Positions 9,660 to 19,026 of a stretch of DNA of 64,000 bases are shown here, one piece after another. This stretch comes from Rhodocyclales bacterium (GTDB lineage: Bacteria > Pseudomonadota > Gammaproteobacteria > Burkholderiales > Rhodocyclaceae): positions 248,001 to 312,000 of the forward strand of contig JACRMV010000001.1 of assembly GCA_016235025.1 (NCBI GenBank), in the 5' to 3' direction. The notes below the pieces were generated by a model. The model was given only the letters and a program-made list of their open reading frames with translations. It had not been told where the DNA came from and ran no database searches. The first letter of the stretch is position 1, and each line of letters begins with the position of its first letter. A program made the position numbers and the translations under genes.

Positions 9660-11441
9660 TTACGCGGGTACAACCCGATTCTTGCCGGCACGTTTGGCCC
9701 GGTACATTGCCACATCGGCACGCTTCAGTGCCTCATGAGGGTCTTCCCCATCCTTCGTTTCGGCTACCCCGCAACTGAAGGTGATGAGGATCTTGTCATT
9801 CTTGTGCATGAAAAACTTTCGCGTGAGTTCACGTTGAACGCGCGTCATGGCGGTAATGGCATCATCAATGGGGGTATTGGGCAGCAACACGACAAACTCT
9901 TCGCCGCCATAGCGGGATACCGTATCCTGGGGACGGATCGTTTCCTGAAAGACCTTTACCAGATGCACCAAGGCGGCATCGCCTGCTGAATGGCCGCGGG
10001 CATCGTTGATCTTCTTGAAGTTGTCGATATCGAGAAGCGCGAGGCTCAATGTGCCACCGTGACGCTGCAGGCGACCAACTTCCTTTTCCAATGCTTCATC
10101 CATGCCTTTGCGATTGAGCGCGCCGGTCAATGGATCGTGCCGCATCAATTCACTGGTCGTAGAGAGTTCATTTTGCAAGCGCGATACTTCCTGTTCCGCT
10201 TCATTCACCCGGCTGCGCATGGCGCTCAACTCATCGCGTGAGCGCGCTGCGTTGAGTTGCACGACGCGAGTTTCCCGCATCACCTCGTCCAGCACGTCAG
10301 TGAGCTCGGATATATCGCCGGCTTGGCTGATTTTCTCGGAGTAGTTTTCGATCTTGCTGTGATATTCACTGGTTGTTTCTGAAAAATCAGCCAGACGGTC
10401 CACGAAGGTTGCCAGCATCAGCTTGAGCCGGTCTTTCGCTTCATTCAAATTCTTCTTGAGCGAGCTTTGCTTGACGATGACATCCTTCATCCGGCGCTCG
10501 ACATCATCCAGACGACGCAAGTCAAGGGGAGGGCTGGCCAGGTCACGTACCGTTTTGATCTGGCCAGCCAGCCATTGGTCATCGACGACCAGCTCACTGA
10601 TGTTTTCCATGATGAGCTGCAGCAGATGCAGCAATGCCGTATTCAGCTCGGCTTGGTCCTCGGCGATGAATTGAGCGCGATAACATAATTTTTTCAGCCG
10701 CTCGATGAGCCCGGTCAATTCCTCGGCACTTTTCGCAGCGCGCACGGAAACAGAAATTTCACCCGTTTCGCGAGCGAGTTCAGGGTTGTCGCGCAACACC
10801 AGTGCAAGTGTGTTGTCGAGCAGGTAGGCAATCAATTCCTGCAGTCCTTCGGCGCTACCGTGCCAGGCTGGATTCGCGGGGAGATTTTTGGCGTTCGCTG
10901 CGGGTTCCGGAGGCGCTGTTACGGGCTCTGGAGGCGGGGTAGATGCTACAAGTTCCTTGCTGTTCCCTGGACTATTTTTCGACCAAGAGCGAAGGATGGA
11001 TTGCAAACGTGAAAAGAGCCGTTCAGGCGTGCTGGAGGAGGCCAAGACCTGGTCCAGCGACTCTTTTTTCTGGGCAAGGGTGATCCCTGTGTGATATGTA
11101 TCGAGCTGTTGCAGCAAATGGCCAACCAGTCCGGGCCAGTCCATTGTTTCGGCGTCGGATTTGCTAAGAAAATCGGTCAATGCGGCCCGCACGGCAGCCC
11201 AGCTGCCATTGGCGATGGCGATCTCGAATTGACGGGCAAACCGGATATGCTCTTGAGTGGTGCGAGGCAATGCAGCATGCAGCAGCTTGAGCTCTCGCGC
11301 AGGAAAGGGATCAGCCTCCTGAGCACCTGAAATTTCCAGGTAGAGGGTGCGATAGTTGTCCGGGGTCGGGAGCTTCTTGCTCAGCGCCAGGCGCCGTAGC
11401 GTTTCGCGGGCGATTTCTGAAGGCTGGGTGAATTCATCCAT
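9660..11441 (-). CDS. GGDEF-domain diguanylate cyclase
   Basis: Makes cyclic di-GMP. The 593-residue protein has a long N-terminal helical region without recognised membrane segments (a proline-rich linker near residues 165-185 and heptad-like helices around 330-420) and a C-terminal GGDEF domain at about 430-590. The active-site loop is GGEEF at 512-516, and an RxxD product-inhibition I-site (RPQD) lies five residues before it, so the enzyme should be active and feedback-limited. Three bases separate it from the upstream response regulator, which suggests the two-component pair and the cyclase form one signalling operon. Control of the exopolysaccharide genes that follow is plausible but inferred. 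Confidence 0.95.
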   Translation of the reverse strand: MDEFTQPSEIARETLRRLALSKKLPTPDNYRTLYLEISGAQEADPFPARELKLLHAALPRTTQEHIRFARQFEIAIANGSWAAVRAALTDFLSKSDAETMDWPGLVGHLLQQLDTYHTGITLAQKKESLDQVLASSSTPERLFSRLQSILRSWSKNSPGNSKELVASTPPPEPVTAPPEPAANAKNLPANPAWHGSAEGLQELIAYLLDNTLALVLRDNPELARETGEISVSVRAAKSAEELTGLIERLKKLCYRAQFIAEDQAELNTALLHLLQLIMENISELVVDDQWLAGQIKTVRDLASPPLDLRRLDDVERRMKDVIVKQSSLKKNLNEAKDRLKLMLATFVDRLADFSETTSEYHSKIENYSEKISQAGDISELTDVLDEVMRETRVVQLNAARSRDELSAMRSRVNEAEQEVSRLQNELSTTSELMRHDPLTGALNRKGMDEALEKEVGRLQRHGGTLSLALLDIDNFKKINDARGHSAGDAALVHLVKVFQETIRPQDTVSRYGGEEFVVLLPNTPIDDAITAMTRVQRELTRKFFMHKNDKILITFSCGVAETKDGEDPHEALKRADVAMYRAKRAGKNRVVPA

Positions 11442-11444
11442 GGT

Positions 11445-12086
11445 TCAATCGACCAGTCCGTTTTCCAGGCCGTAGCGAATCAGATCCGCTGTGCTTTTCA
11501 GGGTCATTTTCTCAAGCAGCCGGGCGCGGTAGGTGCTGACCGTGGCTACCCCAAGGTTGAGTTTTTCGGCGATCTGGGTGAGTGTATTGCCGGCGGCAAT
11601 CATTATCAGCACCTGATACTCGCGGTCGGTAATGCGCTCATGGGGACGCTTTTCGCTGTCGTCGGAAAGCGCCTCGACCAGTTGTTGAGCTACAGCAGGA
11701 CTGAGGTATTTTTTGCCACCGGCAACTTGCCGAATGGCTGTGACTAGTTGTTCCGGCGCGCTTTGTTTTGTCAGATAACCCGAAGCGCCGGCTTTCAATG
11801 CACGGACTGCGTATTGTTCTTCGGGGTGCATGCTGAGTATCAGCACCGGCAGGCGCGGAAATTCTTTTTTAAGTTGCTTTAGCGTGTCGATGCCGTTGCG
11901 ATTGGGCATCGAGACATCAAGCAGAAAGACATCCCACGTTTGCTGGCGCGCCAGTTGCAGCGCTTCAGTACCGTCATCTGCTTCACCTGTGACAATCAGG
12001 TCATCGGTCTCGGACAGTATCTGTCTGAGACCCTGGCGCACAATGGCGTGGTCATCGGCAATGAGGACGTGAATCTTGTCAGTCAT
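11445..12086 (-). CDS. NarL/FixJ-family response regulator
   Basis: A receiver domain (residues 1-120, acidic pair D11/D12, phosphoacceptor D57 in VFLLDVSMP, conserved K in LTKQ) followed by a LuxR-type helix-turn-helix (about 150-208: ITDREYQVLIMIAAGNTLTQIAEKL). It is the partner of the histidine kinase just upstream. I chose the ATG at 12086, two bases after the kinase stop codon, over a TTG two codons earlier that overlaps it. The length of 213 residues is normal for the family. DNA targets are unknown. Confidence 0.94.
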   Translation of the reverse strand: MTDKIHVLIADDHAIVRQGLRQILSETDDLIVTGEADDGTEALQLARQQTWDVFLLDVSMPNRNGIDTLKQLKKEFPRLPVLILSMHPEEQYAVRALKAGASGYLTKQSAPEQLVTAIRQVAGGKKYLSPAVAQQLVEALSDDSEKRPHERITDREYQVLIMIAAGNTLTQIAEKLNLGVATVSTYRARLLEKMTLKSTADLIRYGLENGLVD

Positions 12087-12088
12087 GA

Positions 12089-13627
12089 TCAAAACAGGTC
12101 GTGTTGTACTTTTTCTTCATCCGGCGGTGCGGCGCCAATTCGTTCCGGCACGCGCAGGGTGATGTGGGTACCGCCATGCTCTGCCGGAACAATCAAAAAG
12201 CTGCCCGAAAGACTCAGTATGCGTTCACGAATACCGCGCAAGCCAAAGGACTTTGGTTTTTGCATGTCGGTCTCCAGAATGCCGCAGCCATTGTCCTGGA
12301 TTTCCAGCACAATGTTACCGCGTTCGCGTCGCAGACGCATGAAAACGAGCGAGGCATGGGCGTGTTTGGCGATATTGGTCAGCGCTTCCTGGGCGATACG
12401 GAAGAGGGCGAGCGAGGTATCGGCATCCGGCTCGAAGGCTTCCTCGTCGCACTGCACGCGGCATGGAATGCCAAAGCGCTGGGTGAAGTCCTCGGCCTGG
12501 CATTCAATCGCCGCTGTCAGGCCGAATTCCTTGAGAATTCCCGGGCGTAGCTCGCGAGCTACGCGGCTGGCCGTATCCATGGCCTGATCGAGCAAACCTT
12601 CAATCGAGTACGCTTTATCACGGAGATTTTCTGCCGTATCGGGCAATTTGCTGGCCAGCAAGGCCACTTCAATTTTCAGGCGGACCAGAATCGAGCCCAG
12701 TTCGTCATGAATATCGCGTGAGATACGCTCGCGTTCTTCTTCCTTGACGGCTTCAAGGTGCGAGGAAAGCTCCGCCAGTTGCTGGCGCGAACTACGCAGC
12801 TCGGATTCATTTTCCTTGCTGTCACTGATGTTGGTGGCAATACCATGCCATTCGATGATGCCCGGTTCGAAACGATGAGGGGTTGAACGCAGGTTAATCC
12901 ACTTGTGACGCGTGCGTCCGCGCGTGCGTCCCTCCCAGTTGAGCAGGGCTCCGTTCGCTGCTGAGCTCAGCAAGGCCTGCTCAAGATTTTGCCGCTCCTC
13001 CGCGCCAAAGGCATCAAACAGTCGGCTGGCATGGACGAGCAGTTCCTGTTGCTTGAAACCAAAGAGTTTTTGGCAGCCTTCGCTAACATAGAGGAATTTG
13101 TAGGTACCGTCGGCGTCACGCCGCAGCTGAAACAGCATGCCAGGAAGATTGGAGGCCAGAGCGCGAAAACGCGCCTCACTGGCGTTCAGCATATCGAGCG
13201 CGGCACGATGATCCGCACGATGACGTGCTTCGCGGATTTCTCGTTCTACTGCCGGAACCAGGTATTCGAGCCGGTTGGCATCGATAACATCGCGGGCCCC
13301 GGTTTCCATTGCCTGCTGCGTGCCGTGCCCATCGGTTGGGCCGGCGACGAAGATCAAGGGCAGGTCAAAGCCAAGCTCGCTGATCTGTTTTACCGCCGCC
13401 TGTACAGGAAGTGTGGTGATGCCGGGGATGTAGAGCACTGCATCCCATGATTGCTCATGTAGTGCAGCACGCAGATCACCCGGTGTGCCGACGTGCAAAA
13501 ACTTGGCTGTTTTACCGGCTGCAGCAAAAGCGGGTTGCACGTACCCAAGCATTTCCTCTGCTGGTGCAATGACCAGGATAAACGATGACGGTGCAGGGTT
13601 TTGAAGAGGGAAGTTCACAGCCGCCAA
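12089..13627 (-). CDS. PAS-domain sensor histidine kinase (HisKA_3 type)
   Basis: A 512-residue kinase with no clear transmembrane segment, so probably cytoplasmic. Residues 15-130 resemble a receiver-like domain (no obvious phosphoacceptor), 150-270 form a PAS domain (ASEARFRALASNLPGMLFQL), then a dimerisation helix with the phosphorylated histidine H307 in ERISRDIHDELG, and an HATPase_c domain (ALTNIAKHAHA, DNGCG, FGLRGIRERI). This is the NarX/DegS-like subtype that pairs with LuxR-type regulators, matching its downstream neighbour. Confidence 0.93.
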   Translation of the reverse strand: MAAVNFPLQNPAPSSFILVIAPAEEMLGYVQPAFAAAGKTAKFLHVGTPGDLRAALHEQSWDAVLYIPGITTLPVQAAVKQISELGFDLPLIFVAGPTDGHGTQQAMETGARDVIDANRLEYLVPAVEREIREARHRADHRAALDMLNASEARFRALASNLPGMLFQLRRDADGTYKFLYVSEGCQKLFGFKQQELLVHASRLFDAFGAEERQNLEQALLSSAANGALLNWEGRTRGRTRHKWINLRSTPHRFEPGIIEWHGIATNISDSKENESELRSSRQQLAELSSHLEAVKEEERERISRDIHDELGSILVRLKIEVALLASKLPDTAENLRDKAYSIEGLLDQAMDTASRVARELRPGILKEFGLTAAIECQAEDFTQRFGIPCRVQCDEEAFEPDADTSLALFRIAQEALTNIAKHAHASLVFMRLRRERGNIVLEIQDNGCGILETDMQKPKSFGLRGIRERILSLSGSFLIVPAEHGGTHITLRVPERIGAAPPDEEKVQHDLF

Positions 13628-13679
13628 AAAATGAGAGAACAGACGCCAAGTTTAGAACGATTCTATTTTTTGGGCAGGT

Positions 13680-13685
13680 TATAAT
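13680..13685 (+). promoter_or_regulatory. -10 element of the tRNA-Thr promoter
   Basis: TATAAT ends ten bases before the 5' end of the tRNA, the expected distance for a transcript starting just before the mature end. The region between is GC-rich like a stringent discriminator. No canonical -35 is obvious. Confidence 0.5.
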
Positions 13686-13694
13686 TCACTTCGC

Positions 13695-13771
13695 GCCGGC
13701 ATAGCTCAGCTTGGTAGAGCAACCGCCTTGTAAGCGGTAGGTCGCCTGTTCGATTCAGGCTGTCGGCACCA
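13695..13771 (+). tRNA. tRNA-Thr (anticodon UGU)
   Basis: A complete cloverleaf can be folded: acceptor stem GCCGGCA with TGTCGGC, D-arm GCTC...GAGC, anticodon stem ACCGC/GCGGT with loop CTTGTAA (anticodon TGT, reads ACA), T-arm GCCTG-TTCGATT-CAGGC, discriminator A and encoded CCA. It stands between the kinase gene and the polysaccharide operon. Confidence 0.97.
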
Positions 13772-14206
13772 TGAATTCGAGCAAAAAAACACATAGTTTC
13801 AAAGTCCCTTTCAAGGTTTTGGATTTCACGCACGCCAAAACTCCTTCGCGTCCGGCGAATGGACTTTCGTGTTCGGCATTCCCTAGTGTTATCAACGTCC
13901 AATCACGCGGAGTTGGTTGGTAATATGCCTATTATTCCTTGTATGCAAGACATATTCCCCTGTTACCTTTGAAGGGTGTGCAGGCGCTCCCATGAGGATG
14001 GGGATAAACTCAAGTCTTGCGTTAAGAGTTCATGTTATGCTTATGCCCTGTAATGAATTAAGTGGTTGTCTGGTTTTAAAAAGCCTGGATATCCGGGGCG
14101 CGTCAAAGTGATCCAATATTTGTTTGTAATATAGCGATGAGCATTGGAATCTTTATCGCAGTTCCATACCTGAGCATGGTGGCTTGATTTTTTGAGAGGG
14201 TAGATG
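13772..14206. other. Intergenic region before the exosortase operon
   Basis: About 430 bases without a convincing gene. It becomes AT-rich toward the operon, as expected for a promoter region. A loose sigma-54-like arrangement (TGG at about 14145 and GC at 14157-14158, correct 10-base spacing but poor flanks) is not convincing. No integrase or clear repeat of the tRNA 3' end is seen here. Confidence 0.5.
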
Positions 14207-14848
14207 ATGCAGAAAAATATTAGGAGTGTTTGCGGGCGGACGGGGTGGGTGGTCCGCTGTTTTTTCATTTCAATCGCTGCCTTGCTGATGGTTGGTTGCG
14301 CGTCAACAAAAATGACGCCTGCACCGCAGACCGCGGCTACAAGCGACTACAACTACCATATTGGTCCGGGTGATACCGTTAATATTGTGGTCTGGAGGAA
14401 TCCGGAATTGTCGATGTCTGTCCCCGTCCGTCCGGATGGCAAGCTTGCTTCCCCCCTGATTGAGGATCTTCCTGCGCTAGGAAAAGACCCAACCACGCTG
14501 GCCCGTGATATCGAGAAAGCTCTGGCCAAATTCATTCGTGACCCGGTGGTTACTGTAATCGTTACCCAGTTTGTGGGGCCGTACAGCGAACAGATACGCG
14601 TGGTCGGCGAAGCAACCAAGCCGCAGGTGTTGCCATACAAGCAAAAAATGACCTTGCTCGATGTCATGATTGCTGTCGGTGGAGTGACGGATTTTGCGGA
14701 CGGCAACGGTGCAACCATCCTGCGTGCGGCTGACGATAACAAGCAATACAGTGTGCGTCTCAAGGACCTTGTTAAACGAGGTGACGTTTCTGCCAATGTC
14801 GAGATGAAGCCGGGCGATGTCTTGATTATTCCGCGCAGCTGGTTTTGA
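14207..14848 (+). CDS. Exosortase-A-associated polysaccharide export lipoprotein (Wza-like)
   Basis: Outer-membrane export component of the exopolysaccharide machine. The protein has a lipoprotein signal ending LLMVGC (lipidated cysteine 31), a Poly_export domain from about 50 (YHIGPGDTVNIVVWRNPELS, VRPDGKLASPLIEDLPALG) and a SLBB-type domain (QIRVVGEATKPQVLPY, TLLDVMIAVGGVT). It lacks the long C-terminal helix region of E. coli Wza and matches the shorter PEP-CTERM-system export family (TIGR03027 from memory). An ATG pair occurs; I prefer the second (14207), six bases after AGAGGG. It opens the 18-gene operon. Confidence 0.93.
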   Translation: MQKNIRSVCGRTGWVVRCFFISIAALLMVGCASTKMTPAPQTAATSDYNYHIGPGDTVNIVVWRNPELSMSVPVRPDGKLASPLIEDLPALGKDPTTLARDIEKALAKFIRDPVVTVIVTQFVGPYSEQIRVVGEATKPQVLPYKQKMTLLDVMIAVGGVTDFADGNGATILRAADDNKQYSVRLKDLVKRGDVSANVEMKPGDVLIIPRSWF

Positions 14849-14870
14849 CAGAGCGTAGAGGGTTTCGTCA

Positions 14871-16415
14871 ATGGATGAGGTAGTTCGGCATATTCGCCTT
14901 GTGCTGCGTGGCATGTGGTCGCATCGCTGGCTCGGCGTCACGGTTGCATGGGTTGTGGGCGCTGTTGCCGGAGTCGCGATTTTTGTTACCCCGGACAAAT
15001 ATGAGGCTTCGGCGCGCATATATGTCGATACCGACTCTGTTCTCAGACCGCTTATGTCCGGTCTTGTCATCCAGGGGAATACTGAGCAAAAAATATCCAT
15101 ACTGAGTCGGACCCTGATCAGCCGCCCGAACGTTGAAAAGCTGGTTCGGATGGCTGATCTGGATCTGGGTGTCAAGTCGGCAAAAGATAAGGAGTCGCTG
15201 ATTGACAGCGTTATCGGGGCATTAAAGATCAGGAGCATCGGACGCGACAATCTTTATCTGATCGAGTATCGGGATACTGATCCTGAAACGGCTCGCAAGG
15301 TGGTTAGTGCGTTGACGACTATCTTTGTGGAGTCCGGGCTGGGCGGAAACCGGAGCGATTCCGATTCGGCGCGCAAGTTTATTGATGAGCAGATCAAGGT
15401 CTACCAGAAGAAGCTTGAAGATGCAGAAAATCTTTTGAAGAAATTCAAGCTCGATCATTTAGACGCGCAGCTCGATAGTGAGAAAGATGGTGGCGGGCGT
15501 CTGGCTGATTTGAGCAATCAGCTAAGCCAGGCCCGTCTGGAGCTGCGCGAGGCTGAAAATGCGCGATCTTCCTTGCGGCAGCAAATTCTTGGTACCGAGG
15601 GGGCGGCAGGCGGGGCGGGCATGATGTCCGTGCCCGAAATTGACAACCGTATCGATGCCATGAAGCAGAATCTGGATGCACTTCTGCAAAAGTTTACGGA
15701 AGACTACCCGGATGTTCGTGGTGCAAGGCGCGTCATCAAGGATCTGGAGGAGCAGAAGCAGCGTGAAATCGAATCTCGCCGAAAACTGGCGGCCAGCAAC
15801 GCGTCATCTTTGGTTAATAGTGACTCGGTATCTCCCCAGCTCAAGGCCGCATTGGTGACTACAGAATCGCAAATAGCGTCACTCCGCGCCCGGGTGGCTG
15901 AGTATGAGTCCCGCTATGCCAGAGCAGTCAGCAACGTCAAACGGTTTCCCCAAGTGGAAGCCGAGTATGCCCAGTTGAATCGCGACTACGGCATCATCAA
16001 GAAAAACTATGATGACCTTGTGCAGCGTCGTGAGTCAGCTTCCATATCTGAAGGAATGTCATCGGTTTCCAGTGTCGCTGAATTTCGGTTGATCGACCCG
16101 CCCAGGGTTTCTCCCAAGCCTGTGGCGCCGGATCGTCTGGTTTTGCTTCCGATTGCTTTGCTTGCATCCCTCGTTGCGGGAGTGTTTGCGAGTTTCCTGG
16201 CGTATCAATTGCGACCGACATTCTCTGATGCGCGAACGCTGCGTGAGGTAACCGGTCTGCCATTGCTGGGTGCTGTATCGCGCCTGGTCACCTTGACGGA
16301 CAAACTGGGTGAGCGCAAAGACCGAGTGAGATTTATCGGCGGTGTTGGCTCTCTTGCCGGGGTGTATATGCTTGCTATCCTGGCGGCGTTTATCATGATC
16401 TCGCGGGTGGCATGA
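14871..16415 (+). CDS. Exosortase-A-associated chain-length determinant protein (Wzz-like)
   Basis: Inner-membrane polysaccharide co-polymerase that sets polymer length. The 514-residue protein has a Wzz domain at the N-terminus with a membrane segment at about 20-40 (WLGVTVAWVVGAVAGVAIFV), a long periplasmic coiled coil (about 170-400), a second membrane segment at about 423-446 and a third near the C-terminus. It lacks a kinase domain; the kinase is the next gene and overlaps it by four bases. This split of adaptor and kinase is typical of the XrtA locus. Confidence 0.93.
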   Translation: MDEVVRHIRLVLRGMWSHRWLGVTVAWVVGAVAGVAIFVTPDKYEASARIYVDTDSVLRPLMSGLVIQGNTEQKISILSRTLISRPNVEKLVRMADLDLGVKSAKDKESLIDSVIGALKIRSIGRDNLYLIEYRDTDPETARKVVSALTTIFVESGLGGNRSDSDSARKFIDEQIKVYQKKLEDAENLLKKFKLDHLDAQLDSEKDGGGRLADLSNQLSQARLELREAENARSSLRQQILGTEGAAGGAGMMSVPEIDNRIDAMKQNLDALLQKFTEDYPDVRGARRVIKDLEEQKQREIESRRKLAASNASSLVNSDSVSPQLKAALVTTESQIASLRARVAEYESRYARAVSNVKRFPQVEAEYAQLNRDYGIIKKNYDDLVQRRESASISEGMSSVSSVAEFRLIDPPRVSPKPVAPDRLVLLPIALLASLVAGVFASFLAYQLRPTFSDARTLREVTGLPLLGAVSRLVTLTDKLGERKDRVRFIGGVGSLAGVYMLAILAAFIMISRVA

Positions 16416-17377
16416 ATAAAATGGACATTATTGAAAAAGCCGCCAAACGTCTTGCCGAGCTCCGTCAGTCTGGAGTCGAGACGCCTCCCGCCCTGACGGA
16501 AGCTGCGCCTGCTGTTGCTGTACCGGAAAAACAGGCCGGACAGGGGGTGTCGTCTGGCGCAGCAGCGCATCAAGAATTGAACGATTCATCCAATGTGACC
16601 TCGCGCCAAGTAAATATCGACATGGTGACAGTGGCTAGCCGTGGAATAATTACACCCGAGACAGCACGTTCCCAACTTGGCGCCGAATTACGTGTTCTCA
16701 AGCGCCCTCTGTTGCGCAATGTGCTCGGCAAAGGTGCGGCACCCGTTAAAAATGCCAACCTGATCATGGTGACGAGCGCCGTCCCAAAAGAGGGAAAGAC
16801 ATACCTCGCAGCTAATCTGGCAATGAGCATTGCCATGGAGCTGGATCACACGGTGTTGCTTGTCGATGCCGATGTCGAACGCCCATCCTTGCCTGGAGTG
16901 CTGGGGTTCGGGCATGAAAAAGGCTTGCTTGACGTTTTGTTGGATAGCCGGCTTGATCTGGGCCAGGTTATTCTAAAAACGAATATTGAAAAATTGTCCA
17001 TCGTGCCGGCAGGTACCCACCATTCACGTGCGACAGAATTGCTGGCCAGTGCGGCAATGAATAAATTGCTTGCCGAGATGGCGCTGCGTTATCCAGATCG
17101 AATCATTATTTTTGATTCGCCCCCGCTGCTGGTAACGACTGAAGCGCGTGCCTTGGCTGCCCATATGGGCCAGGTGATTGTTGTGGTCAAGGCAGATAGC
17201 ACAAGCCACGCAGAAGTCAAACATGCTGTTGCGGCTCTCGAAGTCTGTCCGGTGAAGATGATGGTGCTGAACCAGGCGTCCGGTCATTTTGATGGACATG
17301 GATATGGTTACGGTTATGGATATGGCTATGGAGCAAAATCAAGCGGCCAGGCTCAAGATAATGGGTATCTTGAGTAA
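16412..17377 (+). CDS. Exosortase-A-associated tyrosine autokinase (CpsD/CapB-like)
   Basis: Cytoplasmic bacterial tyrosine kinase that controls polymer assembly with the preceding Wzz-like protein. The 321-residue protein carries the Walker A variant at 121-131 (TSAVPKEGKT), Walker A' (VLLVDADVERPSLP) and Walker B (RIIIFDSPPLL). Its C-terminus is a tyrosine cluster built from alternating Gly-Tyr pairs (about 298-310), the usual autophosphorylation tail. A low-molecular-weight tyrosine phosphatase gene at 52000 is a natural antagonist. Confidence 0.94.
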   Translation: MNKMDIIEKAAKRLAELRQSGVETPPALTEAAPAVAVPEKQAGQGVSSGAAAHQELNDSSNVTSRQVNIDMVTVASRGIITPETARSQLGAELRVLKRPLLRNVLGKGAAPVKNANLIMVTSAVPKEGKTYLAANLAMSIAMELDHTVLLVDADVERPSLPGVLGFGHEKGLLDVLLDSRLDLGQVILKTNIEKLSIVPAGTHHSRATELLASAAMNKLLAEMALRYPDRIIIFDSPPLLVTTEARALAAHMGQVIVVVKADSTSHAEVKHAVAALEVCPVKMMVLNQASGHFDGHGYGYGYGYGYGAKSSGQAQDNGYLE

Positions 17378-17391
17378 ACTTCTACGTGATA

Positions 17392-19020
17392 ATGCTAAAT
17401 AAAAAATCTCCTGATTCAATCGACAGAGTTCGGAGCCCTGCACCCTGCTGCTTTGGCAGTTTTCTGCTTGCGGCCCTGGCGGCATATTCTTCGCTCGGTG
17501 GGGTGAGTGTTGCGCTGGCGCAAGTCGATTCAGCACCCTCCGCAGAGGCGTCAGTCGGCACTCTTTCTGCTGCTCCCGCATGGCGGATCGTACCTTCCAT
17601 GGCCGCCGACCTGACTTACACCGATAACGTCGGCTTGGTGAGCACCGCTAAAAAAAGCGATCTGATCACTCGGCTTAGTCCAGGCATTGTCGTGGAAGGC
17701 CAGGGAGGACATGTGACTGGCATGCTGAATTTTCGCTGGTCGGAGTATGCATACGCCAATGACAGCAGGCGCAACAGTCAGCAACGCTCGCTTGCTGCAA
17801 ATGCCACGGTGGAACTGGTAGATCAATGGCTATACCTTGACGGTCGCGGATCAATTTCGCAGCAACCGATATCGGCATTTGGTACGCAAGGCGTGAGCAA
17901 TGAGTTGGTCAATGGGAATCGCACGGAAACCTCCACTTACCAGTTGTCTCCTTATATCAAGGGCAGGCTGGGAGGGGTGGCTGACTACATATTGCGCTAT
18001 ACCGGAACACGGACAAAGGCAGGCGCAGGAGAGCTTGCCGTTGGCTCGGGAACAACCTCTTCGGCATGGAGTGGACGCCTGGCAGGAGATACCGCGCTAA
18101 GCAGCCTGGGATGGTCAGTCGATCTGCAGCAACAGAAAATTGGACGCAGTACAGCGCGCGACACGCAGTCCAAACGTGCCATGGGCTCTCTTGAGTATCG
18201 GATTGATCCACAAGTGAAGCTGCGTGCCAGTCTCGGTCGAGAGTCGGACGATTACAGCAGTACGCAGAACCAGTCACGAACGGTGCATGGCTATGGTGTC
18301 GAGTGGGCGCCGACAGAGCGCACCAATGTGTCTTACGATAAACAGACGCGTTCCTTTGGGGATAGTTATAGCGCCAGCTTCCAGCACCGTACGGCGTTGA
18401 CAGCCTGGAGGCTGTCGCAAAGCAAAAATGTGAGCACTCCCAGTGACCGGTTGCTGAATACTTCACTAGGCTCTGCTTTTGATCTGCTGAATCTGCAACT
18501 GACATCGAGCATTCCTGATCCGTTTTTACGTGCGCAAATAGTCAATCAGCAGCTTCAGCAACTGGGCATTCCGGCCAATGCGCAAGCATTTGGCACGATC
18601 ATCACGTCGAGGGTTTATATATCCCGTCGCCAGGAAGCCTCGTTTATCCTCACCGGTGCGAGAAATGTCGTCACGCTTTCGGCGAACAGGAGTGATAACC
18701 AGGTACTCGGTACAGGCGGAAGCGTCGCAGACGATTTTTCGCTCAGTCCCAACATTCAACAATCAGGGTTCACAACGAGTTGGGCGCACAAACTTTCACC
18801 CGATACGGCGGTCACCCTGAATGGTCGCCAATCACGAAATAAAAGTTCGACCGCCAGTCTTGATACGAGAATAAAGTCTTTGTCATTGCTGCTGACAACC
18901 AAGCTGGGCCCCCAGACTTCGGCGACCATGGGCTTGCGCCAAACCCGCTCTGATTCCAATGGCCTTGCCAGCAGCTATGATGAGCAGGCAATAACAGGCT
19001 CACTCTTCGTTACTTTCTAG
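17392..19020 (+). CDS. Exosortase-A-associated outer-membrane beta-barrel protein
   Basis: A 542-residue secreted protein with a signal sequence (about 20-45, ending VALAQ) and a long region of alternating polar and aromatic strands that ends in the motif GSLFVTF, a C-terminal phenylalanine as in outer-membrane beta-barrels. It corresponds in place and character to the PEP-CTERM-system outer-membrane family TIGR03016. Its role is probably polymer secretion or surface anchoring; no enzyme motif is seen. The start could also be a GTG two codons earlier (17386); neither has a strong ribosome-binding site. Confidence 0.85.
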   Translation: MLNKKSPDSIDRVRSPAPCCFGSFLLAALAAYSSLGGVSVALAQVDSAPSAEASVGTLSAAPAWRIVPSMAADLTYTDNVGLVSTAKKSDLITRLSPGIVVEGQGGHVTGMLNFRWSEYAYANDSRRNSQQRSLAANATVELVDQWLYLDGRGSISQQPISAFGTQGVSNELVNGNRTETSTYQLSPYIKGRLGGVADYILRYTGTRTKAGAGELAVGSGTTSSAWSGRLAGDTALSSLGWSVDLQQQKIGRSTARDTQSKRAMGSLEYRIDPQVKLRASLGRESDDYSSTQNQSRTVHGYGVEWAPTERTNVSYDKQTRSFGDSYSASFQHRTALTAWRLSQSKNVSTPSDRLLNTSLGSAFDLLNLQLTSSIPDPFLRAQIVNQQLQQLGIPANAQAFGTIITSRVYISRRQEASFILTGARNVVTLSANRSDNQVLGTGGSVADDFSLSPNIQQSGFTTSWAHKLSPDTAVTLNGRQSRNKSSTASLDTRIKSLSLLLTTKLGPQTSATMGLRQTRSDSNGLASSYDEQAITGSLFVTF

Positions 19021-19026
19021 CTCGTT

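Noticed and set aside
13663-13902. A 79-codon frame overlapping the tRNA gene on the minus strand
   Set aside because: It reads through the tRNA and has no ribosome-binding site or similarity.
13695-14206. tRNA-Thr as an integration site of an island
   Set aside because: No integrase and no direct repeat of the tRNA 3' end could be found in the window; the downstream operon looks like a resident locus.
17290-17340. Short tandem repeat suggestive of a hypervariable site
   Set aside because: It is simply alternating Gly and Tyr codons of the kinase tail; codons vary, so slippage is not favoured.
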